Of a DNA stretch of 64,000 nucleotides, positions 45,332 to 55,935 are shown piece by piece. Under the pieces are notes generated by a model that ran no database searches, was not told the DNA's origin, and worked only from the letters and a program-made list of their open reading frames with translations. The stretch spans positions 496,001-560,000 of the forward strand of contig NZ_CP085990.1 in the NCBI RefSeq assembly GCF_020736705.1, read 5' to 3'. The position numbers and the translations under genes were made by a program. This DNA is from Psychrobacter sanguinis. GTDB lineage: Bacteria > Pseudomonadota > Gammaproteobacteria > Pseudomonadales > Moraxellaceae. The first letter of the stretch is position 1, and each line of letters opens with the position of its first letter.

Positions 45332-47344
45332 ATGAGTCAATTAAATAGCAATTACACTGCTACTTCGACCGAATCATTCTCAGAGCTCTATAACACCTCT
45401 ATCAATAAGCCCAGCGAATTCTGGCAAAAACAAGCCGAACGTATCTATTGGCACAAGCCCCCACAACAAATCCTCGATGACAGCAAACTACCCTTTGCCC
45501 AGTGGTTTGTGGGCGGTGAAACCAACCTATGTTATAACTGCATCGACCGCCATTTAGAGACACGTGCTGAACAAGATGCCTTTATTTGGGTGTCCTCAGA
45601 GATTAATCAGGAATTAATAGACAATCATCCTGGTATCGTACCTGCCTTTAAGGCACTGGATAATGACGTTGAATTTTACACCGATTATGCCAAGCGCCGT
45701 TTAACCTACAACCGCCTTTATAAAGAAGTGAATTATTTCTCTGACGTGCTACAGCGCATGGGCGTGGGTAAAGGCGATCGAGTTATTACTTATATGCCTA
45801 TGATTTTAGAGGCGGCCTATGCCATGTTGGCTTGTACCCGCATTGGTGCTATTCACTCGGTGGTATTCGGTGGGTTTGCCGCCCATAACTTGGCGATACG
45901 AATGAGGGATGCCGAAGCCAAAGTAGTTATTACCGTGGATGCAGGCTTGCGCGGTGGTAAAGTTATTAACTATAAAAACCTAGTAAATCAAGGGGTAGAA
46001 GAAGCTTCAGTAAAACCTGAGCATGTGCTAGTGGTAAACCGCGGCATCATGCCCTATGAGCCGACCGCCATTGACGTTGACTATGCCACTGAACGCCGTA
46101 TTAGCTGTGATGCCAGAGCGGTAGTTGAACCTGAGTGGCTTGAGTCAAACACCCCTTCTTATCTGCTTTACACTTCAGGTACCACAGGCACTCCTAAAGG
46201 GGTCCAACGTGATACTGGAGGCTATGCAGTGGCCTTGACTACTTCTATGGATTATATCTACGACGCTAAGCCTGGTGAGACTTTCTGGGCCATCTCTGAT
46301 ATTGGTTGGGCAGTAGGCCATTCTTATACTATTTACGCCCCACTACTCTCTGGCTTGACCAGTATTATGTATGAAGGCCTACCTCACTCGCCTAACCCCG
46401 GCATCTGGTGGCGTATTGTTGAAGCCAACAAGGTCAATATTTTATTTACTGCTCCTACCGGGGTACGTATGCTCAAAAAACAAGATGAGACTTGGCTAAC
46501 TCGTTATGATACCAGTAGCGTCAAATCCTTCTTCTTAGCCGGCGAGCCATTAGATGAGCCCACAGGTAAATGGTTATCTGGTCATTTAGGCGTGCCGATT
46601 ATTGACCATTATTGGCAAACTGAAACCGGTTGGCCTATTTTAAGTCATGCCCCTAAATTCAATCACAAAGACCATAAGCCCGGCACCCCAGGCTACCCTA
46701 TGTTTGGCTATGATGCCAAAGTACTTAATGAAGAAACTGGTGAGCCTTGTCAGCCAGGTGAAAAAGGATTATTGGCTATCTCCGCTCCGCTACCACCTGG
46801 GTGTTTGACTACGGTTTGGAAAAATGATAAGCGCTTTATAAAAAGCTATTACAGTCTATTTGATGGTCAACAATATTCAAGCTCAGATTATGCAGTCACC
46901 GATGAAGAAGGCTATTTTTACATCTTAGGTCGTACCGATGATGTGATTAACGTCGCCGGACATCGTATTGGAACTCAAGAAATCGAGGCGGCTATTAGTG
47001 AGCATCCTGAAGTTGCAGAAGTTGGCGTGGTGGGTATCAAGGATGAGCTCAAAGGTGAGTTGCCTATCGCTTTTTGTATTCTACGCGACCCCTCAATCAT
47101 CGAAGATACCGAAAATAGATTCCGAGTAGAACAGCAAATATTGGGCGTGGTGGCTAAGTCTCTGGGCGCTCTTGCCCGACCTGCGGCGGTGTATTTCCCT
47201 AAAGCACTGCCGAAGACCCGTTCTGGAAAAATCCTACGCCGCGCCATTCGAGCGCTTGCCGAAGGACAGCAGCCTGGCGACATGTCGACTCTTGATGATC
47301 CTACCGCTATTGACGCGGTGAAGCTGGCTCTTGACAGTTACTAG
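45332..47344 (+). CDS. prpE: Propionate--CoA ligase
   Basis: 670 residues of the acetyl/propionyl-CoA synthetase branch of the ANL superfamily. The ATP motif YTSGTTGTPKG is at 280-290, and VQRDTGGYAVAL right after it is characteristic of PrpE. The catalytic lysine is K633 in KTRSGKILRR. It activates propionate, and possibly related short acids, to the CoA ester. AAGGA lies upstream. It heads a same-strand run with a GntP permease and the valine-degradation genes, whose end product is propionyl-CoA. Confidence 0.92.
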   Translation: MSQLNSNYTATSTESFSELYNTSINKPSEFWQKQAERIYWHKPPQQILDDSKLPFAQWFVGGETNLCYNCIDRHLETRAEQDAFIWVSSEINQELIDNHPGIVPAFKALDNDVEFYTDYAKRRLTYNRLYKEVNYFSDVLQRMGVGKGDRVITYMPMILEAAYAMLACTRIGAIHSVVFGGFAAHNLAIRMRDAEAKVVITVDAGLRGGKVINYKNLVNQGVEEASVKPEHVLVVNRGIMPYEPTAIDVDYATERRISCDARAVVEPEWLESNTPSYLLYTSGTTGTPKGVQRDTGGYAVALTTSMDYIYDAKPGETFWAISDIGWAVGHSYTIYAPLLSGLTSIMYEGLPHSPNPGIWWRIVEANKVNILFTAPTGVRMLKKQDETWLTRYDTSSVKSFFLAGEPLDEPTGKWLSGHLGVPIIDHYWQTETGWPILSHAPKFNHKDHKPGTPGYPMFGYDAKVLNEETGEPCQPGEKGLLAISAPLPPGCLTTVWKNDKRFIKSYYSLFDGQQYSSSDYAVTDEEGYFYILGRTDDVINVAGHRIGTQEIEAAISEHPEVAEVGVVGIKDELKGELPIAFCILRDPSIIEDTENRFRVEQQILGVVAKSLGALARPAAVYFPKALPKTRSGKILRRAIRALAEGQQPGDMSTLDDPTAIDAVKLALDSY

Positions 47345-47420
47345 ATTGTAATAACGCCTATATCTTAGACGGTAATTTTTAATAATTTTAATTCGCACCC
47401 TTATTTAGAAGGAACTAAAT

Positions 47421-48809
47421 ATGAGTATTTTTGCGATTCTATTGTCTTTAGCCTTACTAATGTATTTTGCTTATAGAGGGGTAAGCGTTCTAATTTTAGC
47501 CCCTGTCCTAGCTATTTTAGCGGTAGTTTTAAGTGGGCAAGGTACGCAATCAATGGGGATATATACCCAAATTTTTATGGATGGTATGGGCGGATTCGCC
47601 ATTAAATACTTTCCACTATTTATATTAGGGGCTATCTTCGGTAAGTTAATGGAAGATTCGGGGTATGCGTATAGTATTGCTCGTTATATCGTCAATAAAC
47701 TGGGTGATAAGCATGCATTATTAGCGGTAGTATTGGCGTGTGCCATATTAACCTATGGTGGCGTGTCAGTTTTCGTAGTGACTTTTGCCGTTTATCCCAT
47801 TGCTGCAGAGCTATTCAAACAAGTCAATATTCCTAAGCGTTTTATACCAGGGGCTATCAGTATCGGTGCCTTTACGTTCACAATGACTGCTTTGCCTGGC
47901 TCTCCAGCCATACACAATGCTATCCCCATGCCCTACTTTCAAACAGATGCTTTCGCTGCCCCTATATTGGGTCTTATTGCCGCTGTTATGATGTTGGTCG
48001 GTGGTATGTGGTGGATGCAACATCAATTACGTGTCGCAGCTAAAAATAATGAAGGCTATGGCACGCATACTTTGAATGAGAAAGAGTTAGATATAGGCGA
48101 TAAGATACCAAACTTTTGGTTGGCACTATTTCCTGTTGTTATTGTGGTTGTGGGTAACTATCTATTTTCCAAACTTATCATACCTATGTGGAACAACAGC
48201 TATCTAGCAGATGAAAAATTTGGCGGTGTCAGTCTAAGTTCAGTGGTAGGTCTATGGTCGATTATTCTATCCCTAGCCATAGCTTGTCTATTCGTTATTG
48301 TCCTCAATTTTACAAGAATCAAAAATCTAGCAGAAAGCTTAAATAAAGGGGCGATGGGATCATTATTACCCATATTCAATACCGCCTCTGAAGTAGGCTA
48401 TGGCTCTGTCATTGCTGGTTTAGCAGGATTTTCTATTATTCAGCACTTTCTGATGGGCATTTCACCCAACAACCCTCTGATTTCTGAAGCTATTATCATT
48501 AACGTATTGGCTGGCATAACAGGATCTGCCTCAGGTGGGTTAGGCATAGCTTTAGAGGTTATGGGGGCCAATTATATGCAGTTGGCACAGCAATACAATA
48601 TCGATCCTGAGTTAATGCATCGTATAGCCGCCTTGGCATCAGGAGGCTTAGATGCCCTGCCTCATAATGGTGCCGTGATTACAATGTTAACTATTTGCGG
48701 ATTGACTCATAGAGAGTCTTATAAAGACGTATTTGTCACTGCAGTAATTGTTCCTATCATTGCTCTCATTGTTATTATTTTCTTGGGCACTATTTTTGGG
48801 TCATTTTAA
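47421..48809 (+). CDS. GntP-family permease
   Basis: 462 residues, about 12 membrane segments. Segments such as TYGGVSVFVVTFAVYPIA, TMTALPGSPAIHNAIP and GSASGGLGIALEVMG match the GntP family, which carries gluconate or 3-hydroxybutyrate-type acids with protons. It lies 76 bp after prpE and 160 bp before mmsA. The context suggests a short hydroxy- or carboxylic acid linked to valine/propionate use, perhaps 3-hydroxyisobutyrate or 3-hydroxybutyrate. That is inference. Confidence 0.85.
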   Translation: MSIFAILLSLALLMYFAYRGVSVLILAPVLAILAVVLSGQGTQSMGIYTQIFMDGMGGFAIKYFPLFILGAIFGKLMEDSGYAYSIARYIVNKLGDKHALLAVVLACAILTYGGVSVFVVTFAVYPIAAELFKQVNIPKRFIPGAISIGAFTFTMTALPGSPAIHNAIPMPYFQTDAFAAPILGLIAAVMMLVGGMWWMQHQLRVAAKNNEGYGTHTLNEKELDIGDKIPNFWLALFPVVIVVVGNYLFSKLIIPMWNNSYLADEKFGGVSLSSVVGLWSIILSLAIACLFVIVLNFTRIKNLAESLNKGAMGSLLPIFNTASEVGYGSVIAGLAGFSIIQHFLMGISPNNPLISEAIIINVLAGITGSASGGLGIALEVMGANYMQLAQQYNIDPELMHRIAALASGGLDALPHNGAVITMLTICGLTHRESYKDVFVTAVIVPIIALIVIIFLGTIFGSF

Positions 48810-48968
48810 TGATTACAAAATGTTGATATAAATCATAATCATATTTCATAAATTTTTCTTGTAAAATGAGATAATATGTATCATTATTATTAAAACCAAT
48901 TAATATCAGCTTTTTAAAATTGCTTATTTAGCTGATAAACCTCAAACAAGAGAAGATAAGGATATCTC

Positions 48969-50456
48969 ATGCACCACGTAAAGCAGCTCATCAATGGCGA
49001 ATTTGTTGACTCCAAAACCGAACAATGGATTGACTTAACCGATCCAGCCACTCAACAAGTTATCGCTAAAGTACCTCAAACTACCGATGACGAAATTAAC
49101 GAAGCTGTGGCCGCCGCCAAAGAAGCCTTTAAGACTTGGCGCAAAACTCCTATCAACACCCGCGCCCGTATCTTTTTAACCTATCAAGCCCTTATCCGTG
49201 AGCACATGGATGAGTTGGCTGAGCTATTAACTTCAGAACAAGGCAAAACCATTGCCGATGCTCGTGGTGATGTGTTCCGAGGCCTAGAAGTGGTAGAGCA
49301 CGCTGCTGGTATTGCCAACCTACAAATGGGCGATTTCGTTGAAAACGTCGCTAATGGCGTCGATACTTATAGCATCTGGCAGCCATTAGGGGTTTGTGCC
49401 GGTATCACTCCGTTCAACTTCCCTGCCATGATTCCTTTATGGATGTTCCCCATGGCGATTGCCACTGGCAACACCTTTATCTTAAAACCTTCAGAGCAAG
49501 ACCCGATGGTTACCCTACGTTTGGTAGAGTTGGCCTTAGAAGCGGGCGTGCCTAAGGGCGTATTGAACGTGGTCCATGGTGGCAAACCTACGGTAGATGC
49601 CATCTGTGATCATCCCGATATTAAAGCGGTTTCGTTTGTGGGCTCAACCAATGTTGGTCACCACGTTTATGACCGTGCAAGCAAAGCCGGCAAACGTGTA
49701 CAGTGTATGATGGGCGCGAAGAACCATGCGGTAATCCTACCCGATGCCAATAAAGAACAAACTTTAAACCAATTGGCTGGTGCTGCATTTGGCGCAGCAG
49801 GTCAACGCTGTATGGCCTTATCGGTAGTGGTCCTAGTTGGTGAAGCAGGTGCTTGGATCGAGGACATTAAAGCCAAGGCAGAAGGCCTAGTGGTCGCGGC
49901 AGGTAAAGATGATAAAGACTTAGGTCCTTTAATCAGTCCGCAAGCCAAAGAGCGTGTTGAGCGTCTGATTCAATCTGGCGTCGATGAAGGGGCTACTTTA
50001 CTATTAGACGGCCGCGGCATCACGGTTGAAGGTTATGAAAACGGTAACTTCGTGGGTCCAACGATTTTTGATAACGTAACTACTGATATGCAGATTTATA
50101 GCCAAGAAATCTTTGGCCCTGTGCTGTGCATCATGCGTGCAGACTCATTAGATGAAGCCATTGAGATCATAAACGCCAACCCGAACGGGAATGGTACGGC
50201 TATCTTTACGCAGTCGGGTGCTGCAGCTCATAAATTCCAGCAAGATATTGATGTGGGTCAAGTCGGTATTAACTTACCGATTCCTGTGCCTCTACCTATG
50301 TTCTCCTTCTCAGGATCACGTGCCAGTAAATTAGGTGACCTAGGTCCTTACGGCAAGCAGGCAGTACAGTTCTATACCCAGACCAAGACTGTGACGGCAC
50401 GCTGGTTTGATGATGAAGCCAGTAAAGGCAAGGTTAATACCACGATTTCAATGTAA
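48969..50456 (+). CDS. mmsA: Methylmalonate-semialdehyde dehydrogenase (CoA-acylating)
   Basis: 495 residues of the aldehyde dehydrogenase superfamily. The catalytic cysteine is C281 in [10 protein letters not shown] and the oxyanion Asn is N150 in [22 protein letters not shown] and the [21 protein letters not shown] C-terminus (here [19 protein letters not shown]) are typical of MmsA. It converts methylmalonate semialdehyde to propionyl-CoA with CoA and NAD, the last step of the valine branch. AAGGA lies upstream. It is followed by the acyl-CoA dehydrogenase gene after 246 bp. Confidence 0.96.
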   Translation: MHHVKQLINGEFVDSKTEQWIDLTDPATQQVIAKVPQTTDDEINEAVAAAKEAFKTWRKTPINTRARIFLTYQALIREHMDELAELLTSEQGKTIADARGDVFRGLEVVEHAAGIANLQMGDFVENVANGVDTYSIWQPLGVCAGITPFNFPAMIPLWMFPMAIATGNTFILKPSEQDPMVTLRLVELALEAGVPKGVLNVVHGGKPTVDAICDHPDIKAVSFVGSTNVGHHVYDRASKAGKRVQCMMGAKNHAVILPDANKEQTLNQLAGAAFGAAGQRCMALSVVVLVGEAGAWIEDIKAKAEGLVVAAGKDDKDLGPLISPQAKERVERLIQSGVDEGATLLLDGRGITVEGYENGNFVGPTIFDNVTTDMQIYSQEIFGPVLCIMRADSLDEAIEIINANPNGNGTAIFTQSGAAAHKFQQDIDVGQVGINLPIPVPLPMFSFSGSRASKLGDLGPYGKQAVQFYTQTKTVTARWFDDEASKGKVNTTISM

Positions 50457-50702
50457 ATCTCGATGCCCTAAGTCTGTACTAGCTAATATCTATTTTATGG
50501 CTTATGTCATTACGACATATATTGGCCAAGCTAGTACAGCAATATTAGCGACGTTGAGGCTATCTAATATAGCCATTTAATATTAATAGCGAAAACACCA
50601 ACTAAACTCACTTTTTGATACTCTAGTAGAACTGGTACTTTAATCCTAACTGTTAATACTTTTATACTACTGGTACTTTTATATAGTTAAATAGGATGCA
50701 TC

Positions 50703-51869
50703 ATGGACTTTGCATTAACCGAAGAACAATTGGCCTATCAACAAACCGCACGCCAATTCGCTCAGAAGGAATTGAAACCTAACGCTGCTCAATGGGATAG
50801 AGACAGCCACTTCCCCGTTGATGTGATTAAAAAAACAGGCGAGCTGGGTTTTTTAGGCCTATATACCAACCCCGATTATGATGGCCTAGGCTTACCTCGT
50901 TTAGATTCTGCCATTGTTTTTGAAGAGTTGGCTTGGGGCGATACCGCGGTTGCAGCCTATATCAGTATTCACAACATGGTCACTTGGATGATTGGCGAAT
51001 ATGCCAAAGACGACGTCCGAGCCGAGATAGTGCCCAAATTAGTCAGCGGCGAGCTGCTTTCAAGTTACTGTCTTACCGAGCCAAACGCTGGCTCTGATGC
51101 AGGCTCGCTAACTACCAAAGCGGTCAAACAAGACGGCGAAGACTACTATTTATTAAATGGTGAAAAAACCTTTATTTCAGGGGCTGGATCCACCGATATT
51201 TTAGTGGTCATGGCCCGCACCGGTAATGCCGGTCCTAAAGGTGTCTCGGCCTTTGTGGTCGATGCGCATAGTGAAGGCATCAGCTACGGCAAAAATGAGC
51301 AAAAAATGGGCTGGAAAGCTCAGCCTACCCGCACCATCCATTTCAAAGACGTCAAAGTGCCTGCCAGAAATCTACTGGGTAATGAGGGCGAAGGTTTTAA
51401 ATTTGCCATGAAAGGCCTTGATGGTGGCCGTATCAATATCGGTATTTGTGCGGTAGGGACGGCTCAAGCTGCATTAGAAACGGCACTAAATTATGTGCAA
51501 GAGCGCAAGCAGTTTGGTAGTGCCATCGCTGAATTACAATCGGTGCAATTTAAACTGGCCGATATGTTAACTCAAACCATTGCTGCCCGTCAGATGCTGT
51601 ACTTAGCCGCTAATAAAGTCGATAAAAAACACAGTGATGCTACCACCTACTGCGCCATGGCCAAACGCCTAGCCACTGATTTGAGCTTCGCCGTTGCTAA
51701 TGAGGCATTACAACTGCATGGTGGCTATGGTTATCTCAATGAATATCCACTTGAGCGTCATGTAAGAGACTTACGAGTACACCAAATTTTAGAAGGCACC
51801 AACGAGATTATGCGTGTCATTGTGTCACGTAGCATGATGCGTGACTTTGCGTTAGACAGCTTACGTTAA
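50703..51869 (+). CDS. Acyl-CoA dehydrogenase, probable isobutyryl-CoA dehydrogenase
   Basis: 388 residues, FAD-dependent. Motifs: YCLTEPNAGSDAGSL, FISGAGSTDILVVMART, GGRINIGICAVGTAQAAL, and the C-terminal QLHGGYGYLNEYPLERHVRDLR and ILEGTNEIMRVI with the catalytic glutamate region. The protein most resembles the short/branched-chain group (isobutyryl-CoA dehydrogenase). Its position before enoyl-CoA hydratase, 3-hydroxyisobutyryl-CoA hydrolase and mmsB supports isobutyryl-CoA to methacrylyl-CoA. The substrate is inferred from context. Confidence 0.9.
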   Translation: MDFALTEEQLAYQQTARQFAQKELKPNAAQWDRDSHFPVDVIKKTGELGFLGLYTNPDYDGLGLPRLDSAIVFEELAWGDTAVAAYISIHNMVTWMIGEYAKDDVRAEIVPKLVSGELLSSYCLTEPNAGSDAGSLTTKAVKQDGEDYYLLNGEKTFISGAGSTDILVVMARTGNAGPKGVSAFVVDAHSEGISYGKNEQKMGWKAQPTRTIHFKDVKVPARNLLGNEGEGFKFAMKGLDGGRINIGICAVGTAQAALETALNYVQERKQFGSAIAELQSVQFKLADMLTQTIAARQMLYLAANKVDKKHSDATTYCAMAKRLATDLSFAVANEALQLHGGYGYLNEYPLERHVRDLRVHQILEGTNEIMRVIVSRSMMRDFALDSLR

Positions 51870-51989
51870 ACTTAGCAAAACCCTTTAGAGCCAATAGCGG
51901 CTTATGTAAAGTAGCTTATATAAAGCAACTTACCCAGCACTGCTAACAATACGGATGGTTCAAAACACGGAATGATAGAAGGCAAACCT

Positions 51990-52772
51990 ATGACAAACTA
52001 TACCAACTTAGATCTGAATATCGATGGTCATGTCGCAACATTAACGCTAAATAACCCGCCGGCCCATACTTGGACCGCTGACAGTCTGGCTGCGCTTAAA
52101 CAGCTCGTTACAGACTTAAATGACAACGACTCGGTCTATGCGCTCGTTATCCATGGTGATGGCGAGAAGTTCTTCTCAGCCGGTGCGGATTTAAATACCT
52201 TTGCCGATGGCGATAAAGGCAATGCTATTTCAATGGCGATTGCCTTTGGTGAAGCTTTTGAAGCTTTATCTAACTACCGCGGTGTCAGCATTGCTGCTAT
52301 CAATGGCTACGCCATGGGCGGTGGCCTAGAGTGTGCTTTGGCTTGTGATATTCGTATCGCTGAATCGCATGCGGTAATGGCCTTGCCTGAAGCGGGTGTT
52401 GGCTTGCTGCCTTGCGCTGGGGGTACTCAAAATCTACCGTGGCTGGTCGGCGAAGGCTGGGCTAAACGCATGATTTTGTGTGGTGAGCGTGTCGATGCAG
52501 AGACTGCCCTGCGTATTGGACTGGTCGAAGAAGTGGTTGAAAAAGGTCAAGGCTTAGCCGTCGCTATCGAATTGGCACAAAAGGTCGCCAAGCAGTCGCC
52601 TGTTGCCGTGACCTTATCGAAACAATTGGTACAATCGGCTCGCTATACCCCGCCTGCTTATAATCTGATTAATGAGCGTGAAGCTTTTGTCAAATTATTT
52701 GATACCGCCGATCAGACCGAAGGGGTCAAGGCCTTCTTAGAAAAACGCAAACCCACTTGGCAGAATAAATAG
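51990..52772 (+). CDS. Enoyl-CoA hydratase/isomerase family protein
   Basis: 260 residues from the ATG at 51990 (AAGG 7 nt upstream); an ATG at 51972 would add six residues but has no spaced ribosome site. Crotonase-fold motifs: HTWTADSLAAL, FFSAGADLNTF (oxyanion hole) and INGYAMGGGLECALACDIRIA. The expected role in this cluster is hydration of methacrylyl-CoA to 3-hydroxyisobutyryl-CoA. It is 11 bp from the next gene. Confidence 0.9.
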   Translation: MTNYTNLDLNIDGHVATLTLNNPPAHTWTADSLAALKQLVTDLNDNDSVYALVIHGDGEKFFSAGADLNTFADGDKGNAISMAIAFGEAFEALSNYRGVSIAAINGYAMGGGLECALACDIRIAESHAVMALPEAGVGLLPCAGGTQNLPWLVGEGWAKRMILCGERVDAETALRIGLVEEVVEKGQGLAVAIELAQKVAKQSPVAVTLSKQLVQSARYTPPAYNLINEREAFVKLFDTADQTEGVKAFLEKRKPTWQNK

Positions 52773-52783
52773 AGGCAACCGAT

Positions 52784-54052
52784 ATGCAGCAGCAAGATAC
52801 CCAAGCATCTGTCCTATTTAGCACTCACCCTACCGAGTCTGGACATCTCATTGGCGAGATGATGCTCAATTCGCCTAGGTCATTGAATGCCCTTAGTGCT
52901 GATATGTGTGAGCTTATGAGTGCCCAGCTAAGTCAGTGGCAAAATGACGACAAAGTCGTGGCAGTTTTATTACGCGGCTCTGGTGACAAAGCGTTTTGCG
53001 CGGGCGGTGATATTCGTAAGCTGTATGATAGCATGCTCGATAATCCACCGATGCCCAATCCTTATGCCACAGACTTTTTTGGTAGCGAATACGCGTTGTA
53101 TCGCCAAATGCATTTTTATAATAAGCCAATCATTTTATGGGGCAATGGCATCATCATGGGGGGTGGCATGGGACTGATGGCGGCTTGTAGTCATCGCATT
53201 GTCACTGACAGCACCAAATTCGCTATGCCAGAGATTAGCATTGGCTTGTTTCCAGACGCCTCTGGCAGCTGGTTTCTACAACGTATGCCGGCCAAATCCG
53301 GTCTTTTCTTGGGCTTAACCGGAGCTCTCTGCAACGGTAATGATGCCAAATTTGCCGGTCTTGCTGAATATGCGGTTAGCAGTGACGACTATCAGCAAGT
53401 TATTGACGCGCTATTAGTTGCTCCTTGGCAGTCTAGCTCTTCTGAAGCAGACACTTTATACAGTGATGCGCATCGTGTGGCTAATCATTGTCTGGCCGAG
53501 TTACAACAACGTTCTAACGCTGAGCTTAAACCTAGCAAATTGGCTGAACATTGGCAGACCATACAGACCATTATGGTCAGTGGCGGTTTACGTGAGATTG
53601 ATGCATTACTGCAAGATGATGAAAAGTTAGCCCAGCTTGATGCCAATTTTGCAGCTGATAACTGGGTACAACGTGCCCTATCTACGTATCGTCAAGGTTG
53701 CCCAGTTACTGCTTGCTTAACTTATGAGTTGTATCACCGCGTCAAAGATTTTTCTTTAGAACAAATCTTATATCTTGAAGCCAATGTTTCGGTTCACTGT
53801 GCCGACAATCCTGATTTCAAAGAAGGGGTTCGGGCACTTCTTATTGATAAAGATAAGAATCCAAGCTGGTCACGCACATTAGAGGAATGTCTAGATGATG
53901 CTGGACAAGCTTATATTGCTAGCCACTTCGATAACCCTTATCCCGCTGGTGAACATATCTTTGAAGGCTGGCTCACAGAAAACTCATTCGCTGCTAGAAG
54001 GCTAAAGCACCAACCTTTGGCTCAGTCGGTCGGTCAAAATTTATATATTTAG
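52784..54052 (+). CDS. 3-hydroxyisobutyryl-CoA hydrolase (enoyl-CoA hydratase/isomerase family)
   Basis: 422 residues, a long crotonase-fold protein. Motifs: NSPRSLNALSADM, FCAGGDIRKLYDS, GIIMGGGMGLMAACSHRI, AMPEISIGLFPDASGSWFL, and a C-terminal helical extension ending in the typical KDKNPSWS. These mark the HIBCH subgroup, which frees 3-hydroxyisobutyrate from its CoA ester. It is tightly coupled to the hydratase upstream, and mmsB follows after 52 bp. Confidence 0.92.
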   Translation: MQQQDTQASVLFSTHPTESGHLIGEMMLNSPRSLNALSADMCELMSAQLSQWQNDDKVVAVLLRGSGDKAFCAGGDIRKLYDSMLDNPPMPNPYATDFFGSEYALYRQMHFYNKPIILWGNGIIMGGGMGLMAACSHRIVTDSTKFAMPEISIGLFPDASGSWFLQRMPAKSGLFLGLTGALCNGNDAKFAGLAEYAVSSDDYQQVIDALLVAPWQSSSSEADTLYSDAHRVANHCLAELQQRSNAELKPSKLAEHWQTIQTIMVSGGLREIDALLQDDEKLAQLDANFAADNWVQRALSTYRQGCPVTACLTYELYHRVKDFSLEQILYLEANVSVHCADNPDFKEGVRALLIDKDKNPSWSRTLEECLDDAGQAYIASHFDNPYPAGEHIFEGWLTENSFAARRLKHQPLAQSVGQNLYI

Positions 54053-54104
54053 GGTGCATAATAAAAATTAACTTAACTTTTTAGACTCATCAAGGAGTGA
54101 TGAT

Positions 54105-55055
54105 ATGACAGAAAATACAGCCTCTACTAACAACCCTCAGATTGCCTTTATCGGACTGGGCAACATGGGTGGCCCGATGGCCAAAAACCTATTGAAAAAA
54201 GGTTATAGCGTTACTGTATTTGACTTATCAGATGATGCCCAGCAGCAACTGGCCGCAGCTGGCGCTACTACCTCAATCTCACCGAAGGAAGCAGCAAAAA
54301 ATGCTGAGGTAGTCATTACCATGTTACCTGCCAGTAAGCATGTAAAAAGCGTTTATTTAGGCGATGCTGATGCCACTGAGCTGACCGAAGAAGGGCTTTT
54401 ATCAGACTTACCAGCGGGCACCTTAGTCATCGACAGCTCCACTATTGACGCTGCAGCGGCTAGAACCGTTGCCCGTATTGCGAGCGACAAGGGCATTGAA
54501 TTAGTAGATGCGCCTGTATCGGGCGGTACTGCGGGTGCAGAAGCCGGTACGCTTACTTTCATCGTCGGGGGTAATGACAGTGCTTTCCACCGTGCTGAGC
54601 CTATCTTAAAAGCCATGGGCAAAAACATTTTTCATGCCGGCGATAATGGGGCGGGTCAAGTGGCCAAAATCTGTAATAACATGCTGCTAGGCATATTAAT
54701 GAGCGGTACGGCAGAGGCTATTAATCTTGGCGTACAAAATGGCTTAGATGCAGGCGTATTATCTGAGATTATGCTACAAAGCTCAGGACGCAACTGGACG
54801 CTTGAAGTCTATAACCCTTATCCAGGTGTGCTAGAAAACGTACCGTCAAGTCGAGGTTATACTGGCGGCTTTATGAGTCAGCACATGCACAAAGATTTGC
54901 ATTTAGCGTTGCAAGCGGCAGAAGACATAGGGGCTGACGTACCGATGGGCGCCAAAGCTGCTGAGCTGTATGATGAGCATATCAAACAGCACAATGAAAA
55001 AGACTTTTCTAGTATCATGGCCCATTTTAACGACAGCGTGTTAAATCAGTCATAG
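54105..55055 (+). CDS. mmsB: 3-hydroxyisobutyrate dehydrogenase
   Basis: 316 residues. The N-terminal NAD-binding motif is FIGLGNMGGPMAKNLL. The substrate motif is DAPVSGGTAGAEAGTLTFIVGG, and the catalytic lysine lies in GAGQVAKICNNMLLG. It oxidises 3-hydroxyisobutyrate to methylmalonate semialdehyde, the substrate of MmsA encoded upstream. AAGGAG lies 7 nt before the ATG. It is the last gene of the cluster before a shared terminator. Confidence 0.96.
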   Translation: MTENTASTNNPQIAFIGLGNMGGPMAKNLLKKGYSVTVFDLSDDAQQQLAAAGATTSISPKEAAKNAEVVITMLPASKHVKSVYLGDADATELTEEGLLSDLPAGTLVIDSSTIDAAAARTVARIASDKGIELVDAPVSGGTAGAEAGTLTFIVGGNDSAFHRAEPILKAMGKNIFHAGDNGAGQVAKICNNMLLGILMSGTAEAINLGVQNGLDAGVLSEIMLQSSGRNWTLEVYNPYPGVLENVPSSRGYTGGFMSQHMHKDLHLALQAAEDIGADVPMGAKAAELYDEHIKQHNEKDFSSIMAHFNDSVLNQS

Positions 55056-55103
55056 CAAAATCAATTGCCGCTAAACTAGTTGCCGTCAAAGCCATCTTAA
55101 ATC

Positions 55104-55134
55104 AAAAAGCCCAAGTCAGTGACTTGGGCTTTTT
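55104..55134. terminator. Bidirectional terminator between mmsB and the IclR gene
   Basis: A perfect 14-bp stem AAAAAGCCCAAGTC / GACTTGGGCTTTTT with a 3-base loop and T runs. Confidence 0.9.
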
Positions 55135-55142
55135 TTGAGTTT

Positions 55143-55901
55143 TTAGCTTTGTAATTCATAGACCAGTGCTTGAATGTCGACTGCCGCTTCACGTAAACGT
55201 GGCACCGTCTGTATTAAATCCTCGAGTGACACTCTTACCGTAGGCGCATGCATATAAAGCGAGGCCAGATAACGGTCTTGCTTATCTAAGATAGGCACGG
55301 ATACCGCGACCATTTCGGAAATAAATTCTTCGTTGTCGATACCAATACCTGTCTGAGCAATGGCATCTAGTTCTTTATTGAGCTTGTCTATATCGGTGAT
55401 GGTATTTTTGGTAAATTTATCTAAGCTCAAGTTTTGCAGCATTTTATTACGTCGCTCTACTGACAGCTGACTTAGATACAACTTACCAGTGGCAGTACAC
55501 CATAATGGCGACTTTGAACCAACGGGCAGATAAATCTGTAGCGGTAACTCCGTTTTGGCACGATTGGTATAAATCATGTGCATATTATGCGGCACACTAA
55601 TACCACAAGTTTCTTTCACTTCTCGTACCAAGCGCTGCAAAATAACATGACGCTCATTATAAAATTGACGCTGCTGCCACAGTTCAACGCTCATGTTACG
55701 CACCCGTCGTCCAGCGACAATACCGCCTGTAATGTCGACCATCACAAACCCTTCATCGATTAACTGTTGCAGTAATCGATGAATGGTAGGTTTGGGTATC
55801 TCTAACTGCTGTGACAGCTCAAGCGGTGTAATCGGCTTTGCCGCGTAAGACACCGCTTCAATAATTTGCAGCACTCGAGTAATGGAGGAAACTTTTGGCA
55901 T
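55143..55901 (-). CDS. IclR family transcriptional regulator
   Basis: 252 residues from the ATG at 55901; a GTG at 55910 is too close to the AAGG site. The N-terminal winged helix has KPITPLELSQQLEIPKPTIHRLLQQL. The C-terminal effector domain has PLWCTATGKLYLSQL and a conserved ISEMVAVSVPI region. It is convergent with mmsB and is a plausible regulator of the valine/propionate cluster. That is by proximity only; Pseudomonas uses an AraC-type MmsR for mmsAB. Confidence 0.9.
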   Translation of the reverse strand: MPKVSSITRVLQIIEAVSYAAKPITPLELSQQLEIPKPTIHRLLQQLIDEGFVMVDITGGIVAGRRVRNMSVELWQQRQFYNERHVILQRLVREVKETCGISVPHNMHMIYTNRAKTELPLQIYLPVGSKSPLWCTATGKLYLSQLSVERRNKMLQNLSLDKFTKNTITDIDKLNKELDAIAQTGIGIDNEEFISEMVAVSVPILDKQDRYLASLYMHAPTVRVSLEDLIQTVPRLREAAVDIQALVYELQS

Positions 55902-55935
55902 ACTTAACACACCTTCAAATTAAGGGTTATAGATT

